Positions 38,548 through 49,699 of a DNA stretch of 64,000 bases are shown here, one piece after another. The first letter of the stretch is position 1; each line of letters begins with the position of its first letter. The notes under the pieces are model-generated. The model was not told the origin of the DNA and searched no databases. It saw only the letters and a list, made by a program, of their open reading frames with translations. Position numbers and translations under genes: made by a program. The stretch comes from Hydractinia symbiolongicarpus (lineage: Eukaryota > Cnidaria > Hydrozoa > Anthoathecata > Hydractiniidae), in NCBI RefSeq assembly GCF_029227915.1, contig NC_079881.1, positions 3,470,001-3,534,000 of the forward strand, read 5' to 3'.

Positions 38548-41129
38548 CTTAGAAAGGGTAGTCACGTTGATTTAAAACGAAATATAAATCGCAACGTAGC
38601 AACCGGCTTATTTACCTACGAGCCGAAATATTCCGAAGACTATATTTACGCCCTTGTAAAAAGTTTTCGGGACTCGTTGTGCTGACCCCGGACATCGCTA
38701 TTTCGTACATCCTCAACACAGAGTAAAAAATTGACTAATTTTTTTAAATCAGTCGTATCGTATTTGTTATTTTTAACTGGGAGTGGTTAATATTGTTGCA
38801 AACAGACAGATTTGCTATTCTTACAACTTCATGTTTCGTACAAAGACCTAGATTTTCTTCCGACGTACGTTCTTAACATTGTTTTCTTATCTAAAATGTT
38901 GGCTAATATTTCATAGCGTTTTTTAAACATCTCCCAAAGTTTAAATTTTGCCTTTATTTTCAAGTTTTTAAATGTTGCATTACCACTTATTACAAGTGGA
39001 AATTCAGAAGCAACTGGTTATGCGAAAAGCAGGGCAGCTATTTTTACAATAACAATATCCGCTCTGTTCTTGATCTGCCTGTTGACAAATTGTTTTAAAA
39101 CGTCAGTTGGTGTATTTTGATTCTTTCAACATGTATTAAAGAAGTTCAAAAATGCGTTTAAAAACTGCGGTTTCTGCCAAACAGAATTCAATGTTATATA
39201 ACTGCGAAATATGTTGAGATAATGTTTTTATAAAGTCAAAGTAATTTTTTGTTACTTTAATTAAATACGATCAACTTACCCTTTCTTGAACATTTAAACT
39301 TTTCGCTACGTGTTTAAGTAAAAAAAATCACTGTGTGATAAATCCTTTACCATGAAACATTTATGTTGTAACCCATTTTGTTAACATGAATATGTAACCG
39401 AACTGTTGTTCCGACCAATGTCAATTGAATAAGTTGAAGAAATATTGTTCTTTAGTTAAATTACATTACTTAATTTTTTTGATTTGAATATTTCATGGCC
39501 ACGTTTTCTTGAATTTGAATCAAGATGAGAAGGGAAAAATCATCGTGAAAAGTGAATATCGATTCACTAAATATACATAGTAAAAAATTTAAAACACGAA
39601 GTAGTTTTGACAGTTTAGGATTTCGTGGTGCTTCTCCTAACAAAACACAGACAAAGTTTTTCCACCACAAAAAAAACAATAACTGGAACAAGCAAATAAG
39701 GATCACTCTGTTTAAGCTGAAATACACAGTTTAAGCCAATGACAGAACAAAACTGATAAAGTAAAAAGAAATAATTAATGATTTTTGTAAAGCGTCCATT
39801 TAAACAGTTTTTGAAGAGGGACCCGTTTATATTTAAAGAGAGAAGCATATATATTACAATCCTTCATTTCTTATATTTTTGAATGGTCGGAAGACGTGCG
39901 TATCGTTTTGCAGGCAACTTTGAATGTGAAAAAATAAAAGCAGTTTGTTTCAATGTCAAATTTATACATCCCAGTCGAGTCCGTCTTGGTTTTACTTGTA
40001 GGGAAGTAACTCATAATGATGGCGAATTTTTTCAGTGTAGCTTAGTAGATAAATCGAAGAAACACGTTGTATGTTGCAATAATATATAGTTTTCTTTGTG
40101 ATATCAGTTAGTAAAAACTAAGATATGGAATTAGTAACTAAGGCCGTGAAGAATGTTCAGAATGGTTAGAAATATTGGACAATGTGCCACGGAAAATTCT
40201 CAAGAACTTTTGATAAAAATTAGAGGGCTTATACAATGTCCTCGTCGTCCGGAAAAACATTTAGGAAACAAAGCAAATACTAACTAAAAGTTCCATTGTG
40301 GCTTATATTCCACAGATAATTCTGCAACAACATTTAAACAGTTTAGAAAAGAGAAGAATGTTCCTCTGTTATAAGAAAATTTACGATTGTTTAGCCGAGC
40401 ATGAAAAAGCTATTAGAATGTTAGGGATTATACATAATGTAACTGTCAAATATATTTTTCAACATTAGTATGCATATGTAAAATCCATGTTGAAAATAAT
40501 TCTATGGTACTGAAGCAATGACATTAGTATTTGTTTGGTTGCTCTTTGAAAATGGGTAGATACCTCAAAATGCTCATTGCAATAGTCCAGCTATTGCAAC
40601 ACGTCTTTGTTGTTTTTGTTATTTTTAAATTTAATTTTAGATTTATATTAAAATGCACGCATACGTCTTTTTGTCACGCAAAATGGTAACCGCAGTAACG
40701 AGACACAGGAGATGTGGTAAATAAACGACAGGCGAACCCGTGGATTTTACCAAGGCTCACCGACTATTAATAAAACATTTTAATGGGAACACCGCAATGT
40801 GAAAGAACTACAGAGATTTAGAATGAAGGTAGTTGCCAGGTATGTTGATTTCGAGAAATTAAAACCACAAAGATTCTATTTACCGAGGCAAGCTTTCACA
40901 ATCTGTTGAAAAACCTTTATTATCCGATTAACTTACAATAACTTAATTCAGAATTATCCAGAATATACCTAAATAACTTGGAACTTGATGATACAAGTAT
41001 AAATCTCAATGAGGCATGCAAACTAAAAATAATGTTCTATCAGAAACCTCGGACCAAATATATGGGTTAAGGAGATGGGTCGTAATTTCTTTTAAAAGAA
41101 AAGTAAATATCTTTTTGCTTAAACACTTT
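38548..41129. other. Intergenic, no supported gene
   Basis: AT-rich sequence with only short open frames. A 68-codon frame at 39883-40089 is Cys-containing but has no splice or homology support. From about 40700 the sequence may already belong to the 5' part of the Penelope-like relic, but no motif is readable there. Confidence 0.5.
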
Positions 41130-41432
41130 GACATTTCCTATCATCTACTTTCCTATCAACTATCTTCTCAAGAAAGATCCTACAGAAATCATCAACCAGA
41201 AGCCAGGGGCATCTTAATTGGAGTTAAAGAGAAAAGAGTACATCAGCAATAAGCAGTATTATACCGACTGAAATCTTGTGACGGACCACCACCGCTATTT
41301 CACGGACTACCAAAAATTCATGAACAGGGAAATCCAATACGAACGATAGTATCTTGAACTGTAACACCGTTTTGCATCCTATCAAAATTTTTTGCTTCCA
41401 TCCTCAGCAAATTTGCAGCCAGTGGCTGTATT
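41130..41432 (+). mobile_element. Penelope-like element reverse transcriptase fragment
   Basis: Shifting plus frames encode pieces of the Penelope-like RT: LLKKDPTEIINQK, then LKRKEYISNKQYY, then the hallmark HGLPKIHEQGNPIRTIVS (normally YGLPKIHK.G.P.RPIVS), then LSKFFASILSKF. The order and spacing match family members, where KDPT is followed by the PKIH block and the LSK helix. At least one frameshift and two in-frame stops (TAA after PGAS, TGA after TIVS) break it. No GIY-YIG endonuclease or terminal repeat was found. It is an old fragment. Confidence 0.8.
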
Positions 41433-42164
41433 TTGGAGAATCAATGTATTCTGTATTTAGGGAGAATCAAAGCTGGCGTTATTTATTTGTGTTCTTTTAG
41501 GGTTTTTACTCAGTTTAGTGTAAATGCTTTTTTTATCGATCCAACATGATTCATTTTTATGTTGGGCTTGTTAATATCTCGCTCCCTTTTTAACTAGCTC
41601 TGTCTAAATTATTCAAACGTATTTGGCTACAACAAAAAATCTTATACTAAATACAGTTCGGTAGCTCCACCTTTTACCACTGTCATGGAAACTTATAGAA
41701 CAAAATAAGATTTGAGTGAGGGAGTACTTTAGGTGGATGATTTAAAAGAAAAAATAAGTGTTCTGCTGCCATTGGAAAAAATATATTATATTTTATGACC
41801 ATTAAATGATTTGAGCTATTGCAATCATTTATATATATTGACAACATTGGTTTTCCATACTCGTAAAGGCAAAAAGTAATTTTAAATGCGCCTTTGAAAT
41901 GCATAATCCACAATACAATGTCATTTTAAACAATGAATCAGATTGTCCTTAATTAATTAGGGTCACATTATTGCTTTATGATAACTGGTGACTTTTCACA
42001 CATTCTTATATAGAACACAACGAGTATAAAGAATAAACGTCTTAGAAGAAATTTTTAATATCACATTATAGGCTTTTTATATGTGAGTATTGCCACTTAT
42101 TTTCTAATTCATTCCATTCAATCAAAAATAATTTATTATAATTTATTAACTCTTTATAACCTTT
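41433..42164. other. AT-rich interval between two retroelement relics
   Basis: No readable motif. It may hold further decayed parts of the Penelope-like element (left) or of the DIRS-like element (right). Confidence 0.4.
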
Positions 42165-42838
42165 GTATATGCGATACAAGTGAAGTGATAAGACCAGGTA
42201 GTAACACGAAAAATCTTAGTACGTCTGATGTTCTTCGTAAAATTCTAGATGATAATAGCTTTCTTAAGGTCAAATTTGTAAGCAAAATTTCTTTTTTACG
42301 TAAATTCTTTAAATGACTGCCAGTTTTTAAGATGAATTAACATATCTAATATCCAAAATAAGTTGTTTTTTCTCGCGGAATTATAGCTAACAGAGAGGGG
42401 ATTCACAATTTTTGATGCAGTTAGAGTTTCTAGTACAGAACCTGATTCTAAAAAGGCTGTAATTTCTTCGGTGAATAATGTCCCTCGCTCAATGATGATT
42501 TCTTATTTGAAAATTGATCCTAAACTGAATATTTAAAAATTGAAGTTCATACCCACGTTCAACACTTTCTAAAATGGTTTTATTGGCTCCTAATTTTTCC
42601 CAAAATTTAATATTTTTCTTAATTTTTACCATACCAGATATTACACAAGTTAAACACTTAACTTTTTTACTCTCTTTGGATTGTTGACTGGTTGTTTGTG
42701 GTTGGGCAATTTGTCCTTACTTCGCTGACCAATCCTCTTTATAGATTTGAAAATATTTGCATCAAAATACGTGTGCATCAGTCGTACGGTGTCTTTATGC
42801 CACATGTTTGAAGGTACAGGCCTATAAACAATCTCCAC
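42165..42838 (-). mobile_element. DIRS-like (tyrosine-recombinase type) retrotransposon RT fragment
   Basis: Reading the minus strand from 42838, successive frames give a basic pre-RT stretch (NHKQPVNNPKR), then FWEKLGANKTILESVERGYE (42555-42625), then FTEEITAFLESGSVLE and ASKIVNPLSVS (42370-42473), then KKQLILDIRYVN (42335-42380), then KFDLKK plus a decayed YHHIE / EHQ.YL segment (42200-42277). This is the order of DIRS/Ngaro-type RT N-terminal motifs (W..LGA...L....GY, NPLSV, LILDLRYVN, KFDL..GYHH). Several frameshifts and a TAG break it. The later RT motifs and the tyrosine recombinase were not seen. Confidence 0.75.
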
Positions 42839-43984
42839 TAGTAACAGTTTTAGATTGCGCTTTTTCTTTGCATTCTTTTTCTTTCTTTCTTTTTTTGTTT
42901 TTTTCTTTTTCTTTTCTCTTTTTTACTTTTGCATTATTGTCTTTGGTAGGCTCGTATCTTATGAAGAAACCTTGTCCTGATAAACTTTATTCTGTTCTGT
43001 AAAATTGTGTTAAAAATAGCCAACAAAAACTCTGAAATGAATAATATACACATAACCTGTTTCTCCTGATCAGGACCATAATAACGACAGACTGCTAACA
43101 GAAGGTCAAGGTTTTGATTTATCATGGATCATTGTTAGCACCCAAGCAGATAGCGACATAAGAAACAAGGTCTATGAAACAACGTCTGATGAAGCTATTT
43201 TTTAGGTCGTCACTCTACCCAGACACATTATTTCTCTAAATACAATACTCAAAGTCCACAACACAAGACTCAGGACACTCAATTTAAAAACAGCGATGCG
43301 TTAAAACAACCATTCGCCTGTTTTTATATAATTAAGTACAGGAAAATAACATAGTAACATAAAATATAGTTCAGCTTCACCAAACTAAACTGAAGCCTTA
43401 TTAGAAAACGCAGCCTGCCTTATTTCCTACAAAGAAAATCGTTATTAGCAAATCTAAAAATATTGACCCAATCTAATGAGGTGCGCTTAATGACCTGTGT
43501 GTATAATGTCTTTGTTTTAACGTGACAACAAGGATGGGGAGAAAAATCAATGATGGAGAGTTGTATATATGAAATCGTGTGTAGTAATTATCGATCCATA
43601 TGACGCCTTAACTACAACTGTTTCAGGTTTTTGATTCAAGCATGAGCATGACCTGTAATTAATTTACACATCTCTCGGTAAAGTTCCATGAAAATTACTT
43701 GAAACTTCATTTTAGGACTGTTCATGGCGACATTGTTAATAAATATTGTCCGACAAAAAGATACTGATTTTTAGTGATCCTTTACTACTCGGCAATTTTG
43801 TTCGGTTAATTTTTACTTTTATTTTCTTGTCATTGTAGAAGTTAGATAGATTCATTAAAAAATCGATAAAGTTAAGGAAAGTAAAATATCAAGTAATAGT
43901 AGTAAATTCTCTAAAATTGTGATCAGTGACAAATGTAATTACCAGTTTGGGGAAAGGTAGGGGGCGAAAAATAGGTGGAGTTAA
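42839..43984. other. Intergenic; polypyrimidine tract at 42871-42930
   Basis: A strongly T/C-rich tract with ctttctttctttt units lies at about 42871-42930. The rest is AT-rich sequence without a recognisable gene or repeat. Confidence 0.5.
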
Positions 43985-44125
43985 CAAAAGTTCGACTTAT
44001 CCAAAGTTTGAGTTATCTGGATTTTTTTTATTATAAGAAAGTATTAAGGGCTTTTCAAGAAACCCCTCAAAATGGTTCCAAATAATGCAAGTTCGAGTTA
44101 TCCGGTGTTCGAATAATTGGAAGGT
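43985..44125 (-). mobile_element. Probable pogo/Tigger-like transposon end
   Basis: The motif ttcga(g/c)ttatcc recurs: aaagttcgacttatcc, aaagtttgagttatctgg, gcaagttcgagttatccgg, and ttcgaataattgg. Paired motifs of this kind are typical of the ends of pogo/Tigger-type elements in invertebrates. No transposase or opposite end was recognised, so this is a solo or degraded terminus. Confidence 0.4.
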
Positions 44126-44171
44126 AATTTTATTGTCCTTTAATATCGTTTTAATAATTAACCTATTTTAG

Positions 44172-44299
44172 TTGGGACATCAGAAGTGCTAGCATTTTCA
44201 TCTTGTGCAGAACTTAAAAAATATTGCCCTGCTGCTGTAACTGGAACTTATTGGATTGGTTTGCAACGGAAGCTTTGCACCATGCCGGGATATGAATAG
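44172..44299 (+). pseudogene. Exon-like fragment of an extracellular Cys-rich domain
   Basis: A good acceptor (acctattttag) is followed by an open frame reading SCAELKKYCPAAVTGTYWIG, then a Cys and MPGYE, ending at an in-frame TAG at 44297. The pattern SC.E....P.A..G.YWI....VYC.M is the start of fibrinogen-related and neurexin-type modules common in cnidarian secreted proteins. The expected VYC segment is blurred and no following exon could be found. It is probably a relic or isolated exon. Confidence 0.4.
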
Positions 44300-44717
44300 G
44301 AAAATTGAAGATTGGACTGTTTCTCCGCAATTTTTTTCAATAGATTGAAGCTACATGAGGTTGGAGAAGAAAATGAAAAATTGGATTGTGTTAAGAGATT
44401 TTATGGTTACATCAATCACAACAATGGTTTATATTGCATTACATTGTTTTATTGTGGTTACTGTTTAAATTATTGTGATATATCAACTATCCAAACTTAT
44501 TATTCTTACTATATATATTTTTACTATCAAAACTTTCTTTTCTGTCAATCGTGATAGCTATTTCAAGAAACAACAGATCTACGATATAAAAGTCTGTTGC
44601 AATAACACGTATGTAGCAAGGACCTTGACAGATCCTTTTGTAAAATAATTTAACAAAATTCAATGTAAGATTATTTTTCCTCCTCTTCGAACAAAATTGG
44701 ATAAGCTGTGATTATAA

Positions 44718-44903
44718 TATAATAATAGTAACGACGTCAACGACAATCGTAGTGTAAATATCGTCGAAGACGCCGTCTCACCCGAAAGTCAACTCTCACC
44801 AATATCCACATCATCTACATCTAGTTCGGGTAGTTTAAACAACAACAAAAACAATATCAACTACGATGAAGATCTCAGCCGCTCTTCATCGCTTATCAAT
44901 TAG
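44718..44903 (+). other. Ser/Asn-rich coding-like segment
   Basis: After an acceptor-like ataataatag, one plus frame of about 60 codons encodes a low-complexity acidic Ser/Asn-rich stretch (VEDAVSPESQLSPISTSS, then NNNKNNINYDEDLSRSSS) and ends at TAG 44901-44903. Codon usage looks protein-like compared with the flanks. It may be a C-terminal exon of a host gene, or of the DNA-binding ORF that accompanies Harbinger transposases, since such a relic lies about 440 bp to the right. It cannot be assigned. Confidence 0.35.
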
Positions 44904-45102
44904 GACTGTTGGAATCTACCAAATATTCAAACTTACTGGCAGATTTTATAGAGAAACAGTATTAATTTTCAGCAAAAATGACGTCATTAAAACCAGCAGT
45001 GACGCTTGATATATTTGATATCAAGTCTGGTTTATAATTTTCTCCGCGTGAAGAAACCCAAAGCAACTTGAAATGTAATTAATGCTAACTTCTTCTGATT
45101 CC

Positions 45103-45222
45103 ACAAGAATAAACATTGGTAATTCTGGACATAAAAGAAACGCATTAGTATTTTCACCTTTCTAAGTCATACTCTACAAGAATTAACCTTGGTAATTCTG
45201 GACATGAAAGAAACGTATTGGT
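45103..45222. repeat. Short tandem duplication (73-bp period)
   Basis: acaagaat(t)aac.ttggtaat followed by tctggacat.aaagaaacg and attgg occurs at 45103 and again at 45176. Two diverged copies only. Confidence 0.8.
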
Positions 45223-45339
45223 TTATAAACTTCTTTCCATTTGTACTCTTTGTACATTTGGGTTTCGAAAAGCAGAGTATGGTTTATTATTCATATACCT
45301 AATATAAACAATTTTCTGTGATAATAGTAATCATTACAA

Positions 45340-46353
45340 CTAAATTTCTTTGTGTACATATCTCAAATTACAGAGTAACTTAATGATCTCCGTTAACTTT
45401 ATCTCCGGTTCGTGAAATATTTTCCTATTGCCATGGTAAAGTGCCTGGTCTATAAAAATACTCTCTAAAATTTTTACGAATCTCTTTAGCATATCTTGAG
45501 TAATTATTTGACCCGTCTCAATGTCCTGACGCTGCAACTCTTGTTCTGCATATCCAGCTCAATAATAATCTCTATCGAATGTTTCACCAAACATTAAAAG
45601 GTTGTTCAGCACAACAACAGCTTAACAATATTTAACTTAACTTAACAACAGCAAAAACAGTGTCCACATTGGCCATAATAGCTCTTCAAAAAATGCGAAA
45701 TCTTGAAGCACAAATTCCCAAAACATTTTCCACTTGCCTTCTTTCCCTTGACAAACGGTTATTCGCAATTTGATATTTTTTTAATAAATCCTCTTGCGCA
45801 TGACTGTATTAAGTAGTCTTTTAATGGGAATGCTTCGTCACTAACAAATACATATGGAAATTCCTTTGGAGCATTTCTTAGTGGTCTGAATTTAGGAAAA
45901 TTAAGTAGATTTTTTTCCATCGCATGTTCAAAATGGCTTAATGCAAAGAGTCTACCGTCGCCTTGTCTCCCTGCATACCCTATATTACCCTAAATGGTCT
46001 TTTAATTCGAGCCGACGACAGCATAAAGCACAATACTGTGGGCTTTCTTATAATTGAGAAGTATATTCCTAAACGTGCTAGAGACTGAATAACAACATGT
46101 TTGCCATCGATTGCTCCCATTGTTAACGTTTTTATTAAGCTATCCGCAATGTTGATCCACTCCTTTTCTGTGCTTTGGGCCCGCAAAAAACCTTCTGATA
46201 CCAAGAATTTCCATATAGCATTTGCTGTTTTTTTCACAATTTCACTAACAGCATTTTTGCCGATTCTGGAACTATCTGCAATATTTATGCGTCACCGGTA
46301 ATGAGGTAACGCACTATAACGCAGAGTCTTTCACTAGCACTCATTGCTTCGCG
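45340..46353 (-). pseudogene. PIF/Harbinger transposase, decayed
   Basis: From 46353 on the minus strand: SASERLCVIVRYLITGD (family L...LRFLATG), SSRIGKNAVSEIVKKTANAI, EKEWINIADS, then the catalytic block GAIDGKHVVIQSLARLG (46080-46125), a blurred SIVL segment, NIGYAGRQGDGRLF, FPYVFVSDEAFPLKDYL (second DDE region), and NNRLSRERRQVENVLGICAS (third). These are the conserved blocks of DDE_Tnp_4 / Harbinger transposases in correct order. At least three frameshifts and several stops separate them. A 65-codon frame at 45340-45537 may be the C-terminal continuation. Flanking 3-bp target duplications and terminal repeats were not identified. Confidence 0.85.
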
Positions 46354-47244
46354 TTACACATCCAATTTGAAGGATTTCAACTTAAAGTGACGAAAAAATA
46401 ACTTTCTATCAAATAATTTAAGAACCAAAAGTTAATATTCTCATTTCATTTTCTTAGATTTGAACCAAGAATCTTATTGTTACGTTTCAACCGCCTTCGC
46501 AATAAAATAATTTGCAGGCGCCATATTTGTTTTGGTTGTAAACGAATATAAAGTTTACGCGCCAAGTGTGAACAGTATTCTTCAGTTCGCAGCGAACAGA
46601 CTTTTTTAAAATCTTTCTATTCAAGCGACAACGGCAAATGACTGTGAACCCGCCTTAAGAAATTCTTTTTATTCTTTATATCCTTCCAATATATTGTTTC
46701 TTATTATGTCAAGTTATAGTTATTGTTATGTCTTATTGCTTCTTAATATGCTAAGCAGTAAGTATAATCAACTAAATGCAGAGAATTTCTAAACTTTTAT
46801 ATTTATTGACCATGTACAATAGAACCGGGTTAGTTATCACTGCATGCAATGCCTCCTAACACATAATATACGCTGCGAAAGTTTTTATGTAAAAAAAACG
46901 AGAAACGATATCATCGGAACGAAATCAATCACAAAATTTAAATTAATCCAAAAGTTAAAAGAAATAACAAACGCAAATGTTATTATCTCTATGACCTAAC
47001 ATAATCTGTCAAAACAAGAAATAACAATAGAACAAATTACTGAATTCAGCCAAATAAAAAACAATTAGGCGAGCGACATCATTATATTTAAAGCATTGTT
47101 AGGGAGAAGAATAAACGTTTGAATGCGTATATTACGAGAAAGTTTAACCAGCATTAAGGAGAGGTGTTTGGTTAAGAAAGTTGATAAACAAATAAGGTAT
47201 GCGGTAAATTTACTTGGATATTCGCGTGTTTGGTTGCCGTATTT
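46354..47244. other. Intergenic, right flank of the Harbinger relic
   Basis: Includes a less AT-rich patch at about 46480-46660 (ggcgccatatttg, cgcgccaagtgtgaac, ttcgcagcgaac) that could be the element's terminal region. No gene or matching left-hand copy was found. Confidence 0.4.
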
Positions 47245-47294
47245 GATTGTTTGTTTGTTTGTTTGTTTTTGTTGTTTTGTTTGTTTGTTTTTGT
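47245..47294. repeat. (GTTT)n microsatellite
   Basis: Imperfect GTTT/TTTG repeats on the plus strand, flanked by ordinary AT-rich DNA. The short open frames reading through it on both strands (poly-CL and poly-KQ) are artefacts. Confidence 0.9.
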
Positions 47295-47774
47295 TCTCCG
47301 CGTTTTTCTTCAAATCAAAGCATCGCTCGGGGTTAAAGATGTGTTTCCTATGTTTTTATAGCACTTGTGTTTCTCGTTTAAAAAACTTATCCACTGAACT
47401 ATAAAATAACTGAGTAACGAAAGATCAAAAAACACTTTCTAATTTTATCTTAAAAGATGAAATGAAGTATTTTTGTTTTTATTGTTTTTTGTTATTTTAT
47501 TATGTGCGTGTTCCATTCTTATACAGCAAATGTATAGTAATAATTTAGATTGAATTGTAAAGTCGTAATGTTACATTGTACCCAGTAAAGGATCCTAAGA
47601 ACTTTGCTTCGCCCAGCGTCTGCATCATTTTGCCTGTCACGCTTCATTCCTCTGCTTTAATTCTTTTGTTGATGATGACGATATTGATTTGTTGTTGTTG
47701 TTTTTCTGCTTTTTTGTCCTGCTTGGTGACATTACATGTCAGTTTCTTTGCATCTTGGTTTGCTTATTTATATT

Positions 47775-48028
47775 GGGCGCGTGGGCTTGCGGTTATGGAG
47801 CTTGCTTCGCATCACAAGGGCCGTGGTTTGGTTCACAACGTGGGCATGTTTAGCAAGTGCCTTTACCACAGCGACGGATCAAACCATTCCATCTGAGGTA
47901 AATTGGGTAGGTAATGCCGGTGTATACTTTATGTATACATTCCGAACACAGGACGCAAATTGATAACAGTGTTTCTAACACTAAAATGGCTATCCTGCAT
48001 AAATATTCGGAATAATAATAATAATAAT
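47775..48028 (+). mobile_element. tRNA-derived SINE
   Basis: The 5' part has an A box-like TGGGCTTGCGG (47782-47792) and a B box-like GGTTTGGTTCA (47825-47835), 32 bases apart as in tRNA genes and tRNA-derived SINEs, followed by acaacgtgggc that mimics the 3' acceptor half. A body of about 170 bp follows and ends in a run of AAT triplets at about 48010-48028, a typical SINE tail. It is transcribed by RNA polymerase III and moved by a partner LINE. Boxes are imperfect, so this copy is likely old. No target duplication was found. Confidence 0.72.
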
Positions 48029-49014
48029 CCCTTTGTTTTTCCATCATGGGAAAATACAACGATATCTTCCGCAATGTGATTTGAAAGCAGTTAAAAAACT
48101 TTTCTGACTAATAAGATTTTTCTTTACATTTTTAATTGGATTAAAAAAAATTCGCTGTTACTAGTAGAAGTAAGCAATTATGGTCGTTGAAAATATTTTG
48201 CATCTTGTAATGGTCAGAGTTTTTTCCATCCCTGACAAGTAACAAATTTAGTTCTTGTATATTGTTGTATTTGATGGACTTTAAGTTCAGGAAAAAACAA
48301 TTGTTTTGATTTGCCCAGAAGTAGATATCATTCTCGAAGTAGAAGGAGGGAAGAAAAACCTGCTTCAAGTAATTTCTCTTAAATTTTTACGTAAATGATA
48401 CTGCAAAAGTTTTCGTCGTAGTCCTGGCGAGCTGGTATCCATGAAAAGGTTTGGGATGCTCTCACTTAAGTTGTTGTGTTTAAGTATTTAGATAAAAAAG
48501 AATCACATTAAATATCTCAATTCAAAAGTTAAAAAATATACTTAAGGTTCATTATTATTAAAGTTTAAGTATTAGATCTTCATCTTTATCCTATTCCTGC
48601 TGATTCGACCACACCCTCTGCAATTGCAAAAAGTTGTCGTTCATTGGACGTTATTGCTGCTAGTGTTGCCGAGGAATTAAGTAATAAGTTATCATAAAAA
48701 TTACTAATGTCTGAATTTTTTTTTAATGATGCCATCAAATTTGCGGAAGTGGTAAGGAAAATAGCTTAATTTTGAGATTCGTTAAATATTTGTTTTGCTT
48801 GGAATGTAGTCATACTAACGTCAAAAACAAAAAATAATGCAACAATATATACTCTAACAAACTTATAAAAATTATAAGAAAAAAAAACACGATTTCAAAA
48901 AATGGTTTTGATTATAAAGACATAAACTATGTAATGAAAAAGAGTTTAACAAGGGAAGTAAATGAGCAAACCCCTTATGTTTGCTGATATATAGCAACAT
49001 TCCAAGAAAAAGTT
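48029..49014. other. Intergenic, no supported gene
   Basis: AT-rich. A 41-codon plus frame at about 48580-48700 (containing PIPADSTTPSAIAKSCRS) looks protein-like but is short and has only a weak acceptor before it. Nothing else was recognised. Confidence 0.4.
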
Positions 49015-49609
49015 ATGTTGATTTTACAACGAAAATGTTTAACCAAACCGTCTATGTTGTTTATTTACCGAAATTTATGCTAATTATTCAACAAAATTTT
49101 CCAACCACATATTTATGCAGTTCATTCAACGCAAATTTATGCTGATATAATTTAACGACATGAAAACAAGGTCAACGAAGTAATTACAACCAAGATACTA
49201 AATTTTTTTAAATCAAAAAGCGTTTGGCGCAAAAATGAAGGATGTTATCTGGAAAGAGTTTTTCAAACTACTGTTCATGTTAGTAGAGTCGTCGCAATAA
49301 AAGAGACGAAGATCACGTACTTAATCTTAAAGAACTGGTGCACAATGCATGTCATGTTGTATTGATGTTGTCAAGCTAGTATATCTATTCAAATACTATA
49401 AAACAACTATTGATTCAATTAAAGACAATTTTGCAAGATTCATTAGCAAGTTCCTAATGACCAATGTCATGATGATTTCATCAATAATTTTATCAGTAGA
49501 ATTGACCAAGACATGTCCTGTTGAATACTATGCTTTCGTTAAATAACAAAAACTTTGTTAAATAAGCAGTATGTTTATTTGTTGAATAATTTCGTTGAAA
49601 AATCAGCAT
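49015..49609. mobile_element. Small foldback / MITE-like element with ~60-bp inverted ends
   Basis: The left arm (49015-49076, starting atgttgattttacaacg) matches the reverse complement of 49552-49609 (atgctgatttttcaacg when inverted) with scattered mismatches. Both arms contain repeated ttcaac(g/a)aaatt and atgctga motifs, which continue to about 49140 and 49640. The ~475 bp between them has no convincing gene. Size, inverted ends and non-coding interior fit a non-autonomous DNA transposon. The superfamily is unknown because no clean target duplication could be defined. Confidence 0.5.
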
Positions 49610-49699
49610 ACATATTGATTTGTTGAATAATGCTACATGTGGGCAACCATACACCCTCACCCCCAGAACGAGTAGAGAAAAACTTTTAAACATTGCAGC

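Noticed and set aside
39883-40089. 68-codon Cys-containing plus frame
   Set aside because: No signal peptide, splice sites or recognisable domain; cannot be separated from chance.
47576-47963. Two overlapping plus frames of 106 and 75 codons
   Set aside because: They read through the tRNA-derived SINE and flanking T-rich DNA; not genes.
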